A stretch of DNA of 64,000 bases from Streptomyces formicae (GTDB lineage Bacteria; Actinomycetota; Actinomycetes; Streptomycetales; Streptomycetaceae), in contig NZ_CP022685.1 in the NCBI RefSeq assembly GCF_002556545.1, positions 3,534,001 to 3,598,000 of the forward strand, read 5' to 3'. The translations under genes and the position numbers were made by a program. A model generated the notes under the pieces. The model was not told the origin of the DNA, did not search any database, and saw only the letters and a list, made by a program, of their open reading frames with translations. Below are positions 16,644 to 25,621 of this stretch, in pieces (the stretch's first letter is position 1; each line of letters starts with the position of its first letter).

Positions 16644-17696
16644 ATGCGCCCCGACAAGCCTGCTGCTGCCGACCACGTCGACGTCGACCACATCGCTGAA
16701 GCCGCGCGCCTGGAACGCACGGCCGGTCTGTACCCGGAGGACGCCGAGCAGCTCCTCCTCCAGGCCGCGGCCCATCTCGAACTGGCCGGCGCCCGCGACC
16801 GCGCGACGACGCTCTACGACAGCCTGCTGTCCCCGTCCGCCCCGCACCCTCCGTCCTCCCCCTTCCTCATCCGCGCCCTGAAGGCGTCGAACCTGTGGGA
16901 GTACGGGCACGAGGCGGAGGCCAGGGCGATCATCGACGGCATCCGCACGTCGGCGCCGCGCGACCCGGCGCCCTGGGTGATCGTGGCGGAGTCCCTGGAG
17001 TCCCACGACGAGCTGGAACAGGCGCACGACACGTTCACGGAGGCGGTGACGCTGCTGCTCCCCGAGAACTCCCCGGAACCCCCCTACGCGACGCACCCCC
17101 TCCTCTTCGGCCGCCACCGCGTACGCCGCCTCATGGGCGCGGACCACGACGCGTGGGACACGCTGGCGGACCACGTCCACACGACCCGCGCCACGGTCTC
17201 CCTGGACGAACTCCACGATCCGAAGCGCATCTGGTCCCTCGGCTCGGAGAACCCCGCGGAACTCCGCGCGGAAATCTCCCGCATCCAGGCGGAGTTGGGC
17301 TCCTACCGAGAGGCCCTCTCCCGCCCGTTCCCGGTGGCAATCCTCCACTGGCCCGCAACGGAACTCACGGAACTCCTGACGGCGTACCCGTCCCTCACCT
17401 CCGAATACCCGTCCCACGAGGCGCACTTGGCGACCATAGAGTCCTCCCTCCGAGAACTCGCGTCCTCAGGAACCCCGAACCTGGGCGTGGTCACGGGCAC
17501 GGTCCCCTCGTACGAGGCGTTCGCCGCGTCGGAGGGCGCGTCGCCGGAGGACTCGTCGCTGCTCCCGCAGTACGCGACGACGCTGGCGGCGCGGGGGCGG
17601 GCTGTGGGGTGGCCGCCGGAGGCGGGGGCGGGGTGTTGGTGTGGGTCGGGGCAGACCTATTCGGAATGCCATGGCGCTGCAACAGTCACTAGTTAG
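16644..17696 (+). CDS. TPR-type protein with C-terminal SEC-C zinc motif
   Basis: This protein of about 350 aa consists mostly of helical repeat sequence (residues about 10-200, with AEQLLLQAAAHLELAGARDRA and AIIDGIRTSAPRD). It ends in a SEC-C motif, GAGCWCGSGQTYSECHG, whose Cys and His residues bind zinc. SEC-C tails are found on SecA and on many stand-alone proteins, where they mediate binding. The role here is unknown. The ATG at 16644 is chosen because TACGGT (16631-16636) stands 7 nt upstream, as for a leaderless transcript; a GTG at 16635 is possible. Confidence 0.75.
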   Translation: MRPDKPAAADHVDVDHIAEAARLERTAGLYPEDAEQLLLQAAAHLELAGARDRATTLYDSLLSPSAPHPPSSPFLIRALKASNLWEYGHEAEARAIIDGIRTSAPRDPAPWVIVAESLESHDELEQAHDTFTEAVTLLLPENSPEPPYATHPLLFGRHRVRRLMGADHDAWDTLADHVHTTRATVSLDELHDPKRIWSLGSENPAELRAEISRIQAELGSYREALSRPFPVAILHWPATELTELLTAYPSLTSEYPSHEAHLATIESSLRELASSGTPNLGVVTGTVPSYEAFAASEGASPEDSSLLPQYATTLAARGRAVGWPPEAGAGCWCGSGQTYSECHGAATVTS

Positions 17697-17729
17697 CGTG
17701 GACCGCGCGCGACGGGCTCGTCCCGATGC

Positions 17730-18692
17730 CTACGAGAGTTCACAAACGAAACGTCCCTCGTCTCGATAGGCCAGCGAGATACCTACAGCAGCGAGAAGAT
17801 CCCTGAGGTCACTGCTAGGGGCTTCAGGGAGCAAGACGGCAAGTTTCGCGTCACGCTCTTCTATGTGCCGACGGTAGTCAAATAGCTGACCGATCGCTTC
17901 CCTTATGGAATTACGCGACGCTGACCCCTTTGCCTCATACAGGATGTTGTCAGTGCTGTCGTAGAGATCCGTCCAGAAGGTCGACGAATATCCCTTGATC
18001 CGTATACGATGCCGAAAAACTTTGTGGTTCTGGGCGATCAGGAACGCCTCGTAGGCCGTACGCAGGTCAGATTCACGTCGAACCGAGACCCCAGCCGGCG
18101 AGGCGGCGCGTTCACCGTTCGCCTTTTCGTGCTTCTCAGTCGCCGCGAGGGAACTCTCAGTCTGCGAAGCTACGAACCGGTCCACACTCGTCTCGGGCGA
18201 CGGGCGTATCTGGTCGCCCGCACGCTGCTCGTGAGGGCCTAGCGGTCGCAGTCGAAAAACGACGACTTCCCGCATATCACCTTTCACGTCTTTAGCCCTA
18301 CGGAAGGTGAACGGCTCAACCTCGTCGAGGGTGAACTCTCCTATGTAGCGCTGCAAGACAGCGCCGCTCCCCTTCTTCTTGCCGATTGCCGTAAAGACGT
18401 GCAGCCGCTTCTTCCTGACAATATGGTTGGCCACAGTGCCATTGTTCCCACTGAGAGTCTGGTTCCCCGTCAGCCCCTGGCCGGTGTACTCGAAGATCGC
18501 TCCGCGCTCGTCCTCCTCCGCCAGCCAGCCGTCTCGATAGCCGTTCTCTGCCGCCTTGCGGTCATCAGAGAACAGACGGACGTGCTCATTGTCCACAGAG
18601 GAGATGATTCCTCCCTGAATGCCTCCGCCGTACTTCTCCTTAAGGTCAGCACGACTCACAACATCGCCAGGATTGATCGTCCATTCGGTCAT
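17730..18692 (-). CDS. Putative modification-dependent restriction nuclease (SRA-like domain plus PD-(D/E)XK)
   Basis: This 320-aa protein starts with a domain like the SRA-type modified-base readers of ScoMcrA (INPGDVVSRADLKEKYGGG, IFEYTGQG, VFRLRPLGPHE; about residues 5-150). A polar linker follows. The C-terminal nuclease-like domain (about 195-318) has acidic residues in FWTDLYD and the E-x-K of ILYEAKG, the PD-(D/E)XK pattern. It would be expected to recognise methylated or otherwise modified DNA and cut it. The first-choice ATG at 18692 begins the SRA-like domain; the longer frame upstream runs across the divergent promoter. Third-position GC is clearly lower than in flanking genes. It is divergent from, and probably linked to, the helicase gene at 18795. 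Confidence 0.72.
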   Translation of the reverse strand: MTEWTINPGDVVSRADLKEKYGGGIQGGIISSVDNEHVRLFSDDRKAAENGYRDGWLAEEDERGAIFEYTGQGLTGNQTLSGNNGTVANHIVRKKRLHVFTAIGKKKGSGAVLQRYIGEFTLDEVEPFTFRRAKDVKGDMREVVVFRLRPLGPHEQRAGDQIRPSPETSVDRFVASQTESSLAATEKHEKANGERAASPAGVSVRRESDLRTAYEAFLIAQNHKVFRHRIRIKGYSSTFWTDLYDSTDNILYEAKGSASRNSIREAIGQLFDYRRHIEERDAKLAVLLPEAPSSDLRDLLAAVGISLAYRDEGRFVCELS

Positions 18693-18794
18693 GTTCGGAC
18701 GATACAAGTCGCTACTGACAACCGATCGATCCCCTCGCGCCAGACGAGCGGGAGCTGATCGCATCGCTTCCCGCCCGATACCAGAGGAGTCGCC
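18693..18794. promoter_or_regulatory. Divergent promoter region of the nuclease/helicase pair
   Basis: Only 102 bp separate the two divergent starts. On the minus strand TATCGT stands 6 nt before the nuclease ATG and could be a leaderless -10. On the plus strand GAGGAG at 18784-18789 serves the GTG of the helicase. The region is AT-richer than its surroundings. Confidence 0.4.
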
Positions 18795-21700
18795 GTGGCC
18801 GATCCGCAACACAGCGAGCAGCCAGCAGGGGTGTACGAGAAGGTCGTCACCCTCGGCCTTCGAAGCGAGCTAGATCGCCTTGAAGCAGCAGGGTGGAAGG
18901 CAATTGACGCCGAGGTCAGCGAAGAGTCCTCACCCCATGTGCTCGCTCGCCATCTCGGTACGGCCATCGAGCGCCGACTCGGCCAACTTCCGCACGCCAA
19001 GCGGGTTGCCGCGGCCAACCAGCTCATGGAGACCTTGGATTCGGTCGCACCCGACGTCGACGCCTCATCGGCGACGGGCCTCATCACCGATGGCCCGCGT
19101 CAACTCCTCGCCCTCGCCGAGCGAGAAGCCGCAGGCGTCTACAGCATCCGTCCACTGACCCCACTCTCCGAGACGGCACTCATCACCAACTCTCCGGAAG
19201 ACCCCAGCCTCGGGGCGGAGCTTCGGGCCGAGCTAGCGACCGCTGATCGCATTGACCTTCTCTGCGCCTTCGTGAAGTGGTACGGCATCCGCGTCCTCGA
19301 AGACTCCCTGCGCGCCGCAGCCGAGCGTGGTGTTCCGATCCGCGTGATCACGACGACGTACATCGGCGCCACCGACCGCACTGCACTCGATCGCCTTGTG
19401 CGGGACTTCGGCGCCGAGGTGAAGGTCAACTACGAGATCCGCTCAACGCGCCTGCACGCCAAAGCCTGGCTCTTTCGACGCAACACCGGCTTTGACACTG
19501 CGTATGTGGGCAGCTCAAACCTGTCCAAAGCAGCTCTACTCGACGGGCTGGAGTGGAATGTACGCCTGTCGGCGGTCGCCACTCCTGCCGTGCTGAACAA
19601 GTTTGAGGCGACGTTCGACGCGTACTGGAACGACATCGCCTTCGAAATCTACGTCCCGGACCGGGACGGCGCACGACTCGACAACGCCCTGCGCCAGGCG
19701 GGCGGAGGCGGCCGCGGCGAGGACATGCAGATCAACTTGTCCGGCCTCGAAGTGCGCCCCTATCCACACCAGCAAGACATGCTCGAACGCCTGCAAATTG
19801 AGCGCGAGTTGAGAGGAAGGCACGAGAACCTCCTGGTCGCCGCGACCGGAACCGGCAAGACCGTCATGGCCGCCCTCGACTACCGCAATCTGCGCAAGAA
19901 GTGGGACGGAAAGCTCCCACGCCTCCTGTTCGTCGCGCACCGCCAGGAGATCCTGCGACAGTCGCTGCGCACCTATCGCGAGGTACTGGACGACGCCTCC
20001 TTCGGTGAACTCCTCTTCAACGGTGAACGCCCCAGAGACTGCACGCACCTCTTCGCTAGTGTCCAGTCACTCAAAGCCAACCTCCTAGAGAAGTTCACTC
20101 CTGAGCACTTCGACGTCATCGTGATCGATGAGTTCCACCACGCGGCGGCAGACACGTACGCACGAATCATCAAACACTTTGCTCCCAGACAGTTGCTCGG
20201 CCTCACGGCGACGCCCGAGAGGGCGGACGGGCGCAATGTGCAGGATCTCTACTTCGACGGCCGCATTGCCGCAGAGATGCGCTTGTGGGAAGCGCTAGAG
20301 AATGACCTCTTGTGCCCCTTCCACTACTTCGGGGTACCGGACGGAACCGACCTCACCCAGCTCAACTGGTCCTCTGGCACCTACGATGTGAACCAGCTCG
20401 GAAACCTCTACACCGGCGATCACGCCCGTGCCCGCATCGTCATCAAGCAGGTACGAGACAAGGTTTCCGACCCGTCATCCATGCGTGCCCTCGGCTTCTG
20501 CGTCAACAGGAAGCACGCCCACTTCATGGCGCAGACCTTCCGCGAGGCAGGCTTCCAAGCTGTCGCCCTCGACAGCGAGTCGCGCACCGACGAGCGTAAG
20601 GCAGCACTGGACCAGCTCCGCAGGGGCGAAATCCAAGTGATCTTCTCGGTGGATCTGTTCAATGAAGGACTGGATATTCCCGATGTCGACACGCTGCTCT
20701 TGTTGCGCCCCACTAATAGCGCCACGGTATTCCTTCAGCAGCTAGGACGCGGTCTACGCCGCACAGAGACGAAACCGGTTCTCACCGTGCTCGACTTCAT
20801 CGGCCAGCACCGCAAAGAGTTTCGGTTCGAGGAACAGTTCCGCGCCCTGACTAACCTCTCCCGCAACCGCCTCCTTGAGCACGCGGAACACGACTTTCCC
20901 CAGCTACCTTCCGGCTGCCAGATCATCCTGGAGGGAAAATCCAAGGATCTCGTGGTCGAGAACATTCGCACCCAAATCAAGGCGAACATTCAGATTCTCG
21001 CCAAGGAGGCTCGGGACTACGCAGCACCGCAGCTGAAGCATTACTTGAAGGAGAGCCGTCGCGAGATCAAGGAGCTGTACAAGAACAGCAACTCGTGGTC
21101 GACGGTGCTCCGGCGAGCTGGACTCCTCGACAAGGCGCCGCAGCCCAACGAGGAAGACCTACTCAAGCGGGTCCATGCCTTCCTGCACGTGGACGATCCG
21201 GAGCGTGCCGAGTCGTACCTGCGGCTCCTCGCCGATGATGCCCCGCGCTATGCCGAGTTGAGCCCTCGTGAACAGTCCTACGCACGCATGTTGTTCTTCA
21301 ACTTGTGGGACAAGGCCGGTGGCTTCTCCAGCTACAGCGACGGACTGGAGTCCTTGCGCCGTCAAAGCGCGTTCCGCAGCGAGCTCAGCCAGGTCATCGA
21401 GTACGTGATCGACACGGCCGACCACCTTCCGATCAGCCCAGAAGGCTCACACGCGGATCTGCCGTTGAAGATCCACAGCGCCTACAACCGATCCGAGCTG
21501 CTTGCAGCCCTCGGCATCGCGAAGCTTGGCGGTCAAATGCCGGGTGCTTTCGCTCAGGGGGTGGTCTGGGCGTCGGAGCACGAGTCGGACGCACTACTGA
21601 TCACGCTGGAGAAGAACGAGAAGGACTTCTCCCCGACGGTCCGCTACAAGGATTACGCGCTCAGCCCGAAGATCTTCCACTGGGAGTCACAGAGCACCAC

Positions 21701-21938
21701 ATCTGAGCACTCACCCACCGGACTGCGCTACCAGCAGCACGCAGGACGCGGCAGCCACATCCTGCTGTTCATGCGTCGCTACAAGGACACCGACATCGGC
21801 AAGTCACAGCCCTGGATGTTCTTGGGGCCTGCCAAGTACCGGACGCACAAGGGAAGCAAACCGATGGCCATCGAGTGGGAGCTCCAGCACGAGCTCCCCG
21901 CTGATGTCTTCACGTACTCCAAGGTCGCGCCCGCATAG
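18795..21938 (+). CDS. PLD nuclease-SF2 helicase-DUF3427 protein
   Basis: This 1047-aa protein combines three parts. Residues about 120-290 are a phospholipase-D-like nuclease domain with HAKAW (HxK) and GSSNLSKAA. Residues about 325-690 are a superfamily 2 helicase: Walker A ATGTGKT, Walker B DEFHH, motif III LTATPER and motif VI QQLGRGLRR. Residues about 720-1047 form the DUF3427 region, ending in a block (HILLFMRR, FLGPAKYRTHKG) whose pattern resembles an SRA-like reader. It is predicted to translocate on DNA and cut it. Start GTG at 18795 with GAGGAG upstream. Codon usage is less GC-biased than in the core genes around it, as expected for a horizontally acquired defence gene. Confidence 0.85.
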   Translation: MADPQHSEQPAGVYEKVVTLGLRSELDRLEAAGWKAIDAEVSEESSPHVLARHLGTAIERRLGQLPHAKRVAAANQLMETLDSVAPDVDASSATGLITDGPRQLLALAEREAAGVYSIRPLTPLSETALITNSPEDPSLGAELRAELATADRIDLLCAFVKWYGIRVLEDSLRAAAERGVPIRVITTTYIGATDRTALDRLVRDFGAEVKVNYEIRSTRLHAKAWLFRRNTGFDTAYVGSSNLSKAALLDGLEWNVRLSAVATPAVLNKFEATFDAYWNDIAFEIYVPDRDGARLDNALRQAGGGGRGEDMQINLSGLEVRPYPHQQDMLERLQIERELRGRHENLLVAATGTGKTVMAALDYRNLRKKWDGKLPRLLFVAHRQEILRQSLRTYREVLDDASFGELLFNGERPRDCTHLFASVQSLKANLLEKFTPEHFDVIVIDEFHHAAADTYARIIKHFAPRQLLGLTATPERADGRNVQDLYFDGRIAAEMRLWEALENDLLCPFHYFGVPDGTDLTQLNWSSGTYDVNQLGNLYTGDHARARIVIKQVRDKVSDPSSMRALGFCVNRKHAHFMAQTFREAGFQAVALDSESRTDERKAALDQLRRGEIQVIFSVDLFNEGLDIPDVDTLLLLRPTNSATVFLQQLGRGLRRTETKPVLTVLDFIGQHRKEFRFEEQFRALTNLSRNRLLEHAEHDFPQLPSGCQIILEGKSKDLVVENIRTQIKANIQILAKEARDYAAPQLKHYLKESRREIKELYKNSNSWSTVLRRAGLLDKAPQPNEEDLLKRVHAFLHVDDPERAESYLRLLADDAPRYAELSPREQSYARMLFFNLWDKAGGFSSYSDGLESLRRQSAFRSELSQVIEYVIDTADHLPISPEGSHADLPLKIHSAYNRSELLAALGIAKLGGQMPGAFAQGVVWASEHESDALLITLEKNEKDFSPTVRYKDYALSPKIFHWESQSTTSEHSPTGLRYQQHAGRGSHILLFMRRYKDTDIGKSQPWMFLGPAKYRTHKGSKPMAIEWELQHELPADVFTYSKVAPA

Positions 21939-22040
21939 TGCCGTACCGAAGCCCTGATCCCGGTGGCCGCGGGCCCAGCACCCCGCGTTAACCTCACCCC
22001 AAGGACCATCAAGGACGTACCCCCGAAAGGCGGACCAATC

Positions 22041-22343
22041 ATGGCGAAGATTCCGGCGGCGGCCGTGGCCGCAAGCGGCCTCATCGGGGGCTACGCCACC
22101 GCCCGCTTCACCAAGAAGCGGCCCCTCGGCGGCGTCGTTCTCGCCGCTGCCGGGACCGTCGCCGCGCGGCAGTGGCGGGAGAAGGCCGGCGGGAAGACCG
22201 CCGCCGCGCTCAGCGCCGCGTACGTCGCCGGGTTCGCCGGGTCGCATCCGCTCGCCAAGAAGGTCGGTGCCTGGCCCGCCGTGTTCAGTGTCGCGGGTGG
22301 GGTCGGAGTCGCCTCCTACCTGTTCGCCGACCGGCGGGGCTGA
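22041..22343 (+). CDS. Small hydrophobic hypothetical protein
   Basis: A 100-aa protein rich in Ala, Gly and Val with three weakly hydrophobic segments (AAAVAASGLIGGYATA, LGGVVLAAAGTVAA and AVFSVAGGVGVASYLFA). It resembles small streptomycete membrane proteins of unknown role. The ATG at 22041 follows AAAGGCGG. It stands alone between the defence island and the membrane-protein gene on the other strand. Confidence 0.65.
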   Translation: MAKIPAAAVAASGLIGGYATARFTKKRPLGGVVLAAAGTVAARQWREKAGGKTAAALSAAYVAGFAGSHPLAKKVGAWPAVFSVAGGVGVASYLFADRRG

Positions 22344-22379
22344 CCCCGGGGAGAGCCCGCCCGTCTGCCGTGCGGGCGA

Positions 22380-22802
22380 TCAGCCGTCCTCGCGCCTGAA
22401 CCGCCGCGCCACCGTCGCCGACACCAGCGTTCCCGCGCCTATCACCAGCGTGCAGAACGCCCACGTCACCGGCCACGCGTTCGCGTCCTGGGTGGGGTGG
22501 CTGGAGAGGGAGGCGTAGAGCAGGGCCGCCGGTGGGGCCGCCACCACCAGGAGGGTCCAGGCCAGGCGGTCCCTGATGCCGAAGTAGGCCGCCAGGGCCA
22601 GCAGGGACAGGGCCAGGAAGGTCACGCCCAGCGCCGACACCGGCGACGTCTCGTCGATCCCGCCCGGTGTCTCGGCTCGGTTGCGCAGGTCCCACGGGAT
22701 GCACACCACGTAGGCGGTCGCCGCGAGCGCGGCGCCCAGCAGACGTGTCGCGTACCTCGGCAGCGGCGTGCTCTTCGGGAGGGAAGTCAGCAACGTGTTC
22801 AT
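22380..22802 (-). CDS. Four-helix membrane protein of unknown function
   Basis: A protein of about 140 aa with four predicted membrane helices (LLGAALAATAYVVCI, ALGVTFLALSLLALAAYFGI, TLLVVAAPPAALLYASL, TWAFCTLVIGAGTLVSATVA) and a basic tail RRFRREDG. No family is recognised. The ATG at 22802 is chosen; another in-frame ATG exists at 22814. A 24-bp tandem array lies just upstream of it. Confidence 0.65.
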   Translation of the reverse strand: MNTLLTSLPKSTPLPRYATRLLGAALAATAYVVCIPWDLRNRAETPGGIDETSPVSALGVTFLALSLLALAAYFGIRDRLAWTLLVVAAPPAALLYASLSSHPTQDANAWPVTWAFCTLVIGAGTLVSATVARRFRREDG

Positions 22803-22847
22803 GTGTACGAGCATGCCGCGCGGCCGGGGCGGCCCGACAGAGTACGC

Positions 22848-22967
22848 GTACTCAGGCACTCGGACCGCTAAGTGCTCAGGTGCTCGGACGGCCAAGTGCT
22901 CAAGTGCTCGGACGGGCAAGTGCTCGGGTGCTCGGACGGCCAAGCGCTCAGGTGCTCGGGTGATCAG
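22848..22967. repeat. Tandem array of five 24-bp units
   Basis: Five consecutive 24-bp units run from 22848 to 22967. Each is built from two GTGCTC-type half units followed by GGACGGCCAA or a close variant. The middle three (22872-22943) differ at only a few positions; the outer ones are more diverged. The array fills the gap between the GlxA-type regulator, whose stop it touches, and the four-helix membrane protein gene. Confidence 0.9.
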
Positions 22968-23986
22968 ACGTGCGCGTCGTCGCCTAGTGCATCCGCACCC
23001 GCCCCCACCCCCGCCCCCCTGAACGTCGCCCGATACGCCCCCGGCGACACCCCGAGCCCCAGCGCGAAGTGCTGCCTCAGCGACGCGCCCGTGCCGAAGC
23101 CCGCCTCCGTCGCGACGCGGTCGATCGTGTGGTCCGTGGCCTCCAGGAGTTCCCGCGCCCTCTCCAGTCGCCGCTGCGTCAGCCACTGCATCGGCGTCAG
23201 GCCCGTCTCCTCGCGGAAGCGGCGGCTGAAGGTGCGGACGCTCATCGACTCGACCGCCGCCAGGTCGGCCAGGGTCAGTGGTTCGGCCAGGCGGGGCAGC
23301 GCCCAGGCGCGGGCCTCGCTCGTCGACGTCAGCCGCGGTTCCGGTACCGGGCGTTGGATGTACTGGGCCTGGCCGCCCTCCCTGTGCGGGGGTACGACGG
23401 TGCGACGGGCCACCTCCGCCGCGACCGCCGAGCCGTGGTCGGAGCGGATCAGATGCAGGCACAGGTCGATGCCCGCCGCCTCGCCCGCCGAGGTGAGGAC
23501 CTCGCCCTCGTCGACGTACAGGACGTCCGCGTCCACCGTCACCGCGGGGAACGTCCGTGCGAAGAGGTCCGCCGACATCCAGTGCGTCGTCGCCCTGCGG
23601 CCGTCCAGGAGACCGGCTGCCGCGAGGACGAAGGAGCCGGTGCAGATGGCGGCCACCCGCCCCGCGGCCCCCCGCAGGGCCGCCGCGAGATCCGCGTCCA
23701 GGCCGCCGGGCGTCAGCCCCTCGTCGCTCTCGTGCGAGGCGATGACGAGCACGGTGTCCGCCGCCGCCACCACGTCGAGGCCGTGCTCGGCGTGGATCGG
23801 GAAGTCCGCGTCCGTACGGATCATGCCGGGGCGCGGCGCGCACGTGCGCACGTCGTAGAGGAGCTCGCCGGACGCCGATCGCGCCGTGCCGAGCAGCTGG
23901 TGGACCAGGCCGAGCTCCATCGGCAGGACACCGTCCCTGACGAGCACCGCCACCCGGTGCCGCGCCACGGATCCTTCAGGACTCAT
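22964..23986 (-). CDS. GlxA-family regulator (DJ-1/PfpI-like domain plus AraC HTH)
   Basis: The 340-aa product has an N-terminal DJ-1/PfpI amidotransferase-like domain (about residues 8-190, with VAAICTGSFVLAAAGLLDG carrying the nucleophile-elbow cysteine). A C-terminal AraC/XylS DNA-binding domain follows (about 225-320, with FSRRFREETGLTPMQWL and the second helix RVATEAGFGTGASLRQHF). Such proteins are transcription activators. The MFS transporter gene lies just upstream on the same strand and could be its target. Start ATG at 23986. The C-terminus is a short Gly/Ala-rich tail. Confidence 0.88.
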   Translation of the reverse strand: MSPEGSVARHRVAVLVRDGVLPMELGLVHQLLGTARSASGELLYDVRTCAPRPGMIRTDADFPIHAEHGLDVVAAADTVLVIASHESDEGLTPGGLDADLAAALRGAAGRVAAICTGSFVLAAAGLLDGRRATTHWMSADLFARTFPAVTVDADVLYVDEGEVLTSAGEAAGIDLCLHLIRSDHGSAVAAEVARRTVVPPHREGGQAQYIQRPVPEPRLTSTSEARAWALPRLAEPLTLADLAAVESMSVRTFSRRFREETGLTPMQWLTQRRLERARELLEATDHTIDRVATEAGFGTGASLRQHFALGLGVSPGAYRATFRGAGVGAGADALGDDAHV

Positions 23987-24008
23987 GGCCGAATCCTCGC
24001 AGACGGGC

Positions 24009-25490
24009 CTACGACGACGCCGCCGACAACGGCCTCGCCACCTCCTCCAGCGACTTCCGCTCCGCCCGCACCGCGAACACCGCCGCCACCAGGCCCGCCG
24101 CGCACATCAGGCCCGCCCCGACCTGGAAGGCGAGGACCGTGTCCGCGACCTTGCCGGTGTCCGTGAGTTCCGCGAAGAGCAGCGGGCCGCTGATGCCTCC
24201 GGCCGCCGTGCCGACCGCGTAGAAGAAGGCGATGGCCATGGCGCGCGTCTCCATCGGGAAGATCTCCGAGACGGTGAGGTACGCGCTGCTCGCGCCGGCC
24301 GACGCCACGAACAGGACCACCGACCAGCACGCCGTCAGGGTCACCGCGGTCAGCGAGCCCCGGTCGAAGAGCGCCGCCGTGGCGAACAGGAGCAGGCCCG
24401 AGAGGACGTACGTCGAGGTGATCATGGTTCGGCGGCCCACCGTGTCGAAGAGCTTGCCGAGGGCGAGCGGGCCGAGGAAGTTGCAGGCGGCTATCACCGC
24501 GAAGTAGTAGCCCGTCTCGGCCGCGGGGACGTCGTAGAACGTCGTGAGGATCGCGCCGAAGCCGAAGGTGATCGCGTTGTAGAGGAACGCCTGTCCGATG
24601 AAGAGGGAGAGACCGAGCACGGCCCGGCGCGGATAGACCGTGAAGACCGTACGGGCGATGGTGAGGAAGCCGATCGACGTGCGCTGATGGATCGTGATCT
24701 CGCCTTGCGGCGCGGGCAGTTCACCGCCGCCGTGTTCGGCGCGCACCTCGGCCTCCGCCGTCTCGACCAGCCTCTCCGCCTCCTCCCCTCTGCCGTGGAT
24801 GAACAGCCAGCGCGGGCTCTCCGGGACGTTGCGCCGTACGAGGAGGATGACCAGGCCGAGTACGACGCCGAGGGCGAAGGTCAGCCGCCAGCCCACGTCG
24901 GCAGGGAACAGGTCCGTGTCGAGCGCGACGATCGAGAGCAGCGAGCCGCCGACCGCGCCGAGCCAGAAGCTGCCGTTGATGATCAGGTCGACGCGCCCCC
25001 GGTAGGTGGCGGGGATCAGTTCGTCGATCGCCGAGTTGATCGCCGCGTACTCGCCGCCGATGCCGAAGCCCGTGAGGAAGCGGAAGACGAAGAACCACCA
25101 GGACTGGAAGGAGAGGGCCGTCAGCGCGGTGGCCGCCAGATAGACCACGAGCGTCACCATGAACAGCTTCTTGCGGCCGAAGAGGTCGGTGAGGCGGCCG
25201 AAGAACAGCGCCCCGGAGCACGCCCCCGCCACGTACAGCGCCGCCGCGAGCCCGGTGACCTGCGCCGATGTGATGGCCAGGCCGCTGCCGTCCTCGGAGA
25301 GGCGGCCCGCGATGTTCCCGACGACGGTGACTTCCAGGCCGTCCAGGATCCACACCGTGCCGAGGCCGATGACGATCGTCCAGTGCCAGCGGGACCAGGG
25401 CAGGCGGTCCAGACGGGCGGGCACGGCGGTGGTGACGGTGCTACCGGTGCCGCCGCGCGGGGCGGCCTCGGCGTCGGGGGCAGCTGGCAT
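24009..25490 (-). CDS. MFS transporter (sugar/metabolite:H+ symporter type)
   Basis: The 493-aa protein has twelve predicted membrane helices. MFS loop motifs are seen in [13 protein letters not shown] between helices 2 and 3 and in [12 protein letters not shown] after helix 8. [12 protein letters not shown] and PESPRWL are signatures of the sugar-porter/aromatic-acid branch. It should use the proton gradient to carry a small organic solute; the substrate is unknown. Start ATG at 25490 with GGGAGG upstream. A GlxA-type regulator follows 22 bp after its end. Confidence 0.87.
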   Translation of the reverse strand: MPAAPDAEAAPRGGTGSTVTTAVPARLDRLPWSRWHWTIVIGLGTVWILDGLEVTVVGNIAGRLSEDGSGLAITSAQVTGLAAALYVAGACSGALFFGRLTDLFGRKKLFMVTLVVYLAATALTALSFQSWWFFVFRFLTGFGIGGEYAAINSAIDELIPATYRGRVDLIINGSFWLGAVGGSLLSIVALDTDLFPADVGWRLTFALGVVLGLVILLVRRNVPESPRWLFIHGRGEEAERLVETAEAEVRAEHGGGELPAPQGEITIHQRTSIGFLTIARTVFTVYPRRAVLGLSLFIGQAFLYNAITFGFGAILTTFYDVPAAETGYYFAVIAACNFLGPLALGKLFDTVGRRTMITSTYVLSGLLLFATAALFDRGSLTAVTLTACWSVVLFVASAGASSAYLTVSEIFPMETRAMAIAFFYAVGTAAGGISGPLLFAELTDTGKVADTVLAFQVGAGLMCAAGLVAAVFAVRAERKSLEEVARPLSAASS

Positions 25491-25560
25491 GGGTCCTCCC
25501 GGGGGTCCCCCGCCGAGTCCCCCACCGGGACCGGACTACGCCCGCCCCGCGCGCCGCCCC

Positions 25561-25621
25561 CTCAAGCCCAGCGCGGCGTCACACCCCGCACGCCCCTCAA
25601 ACCCAGCGCGGCGTCACGCCC
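25561..25621. repeat. Direct repeat between the MFS and DUF445 genes
   Basis: A 26-bp sequence (CTCAAGCCCAGCGCGGCGTC plus six bases) at 25561-25586 recurs with two changes at 25596-25621, reaching into the last codons of the DUF445 gene. It is probably a local duplication of an intergenic element. Confidence 0.6.

Noticed and set aside
22848..22967. CRISPR array
   Set aside because: The five 24-bp units follow each other directly without unique spacers and no cas gene is nearby.
24009..25490. Target gene of the phosphonate-type regulator or other pathway genes
   Set aside because: No phosphonate or sugar cue is near; the only neighbour with regulatory potential is the GlxA-type protein downstream.
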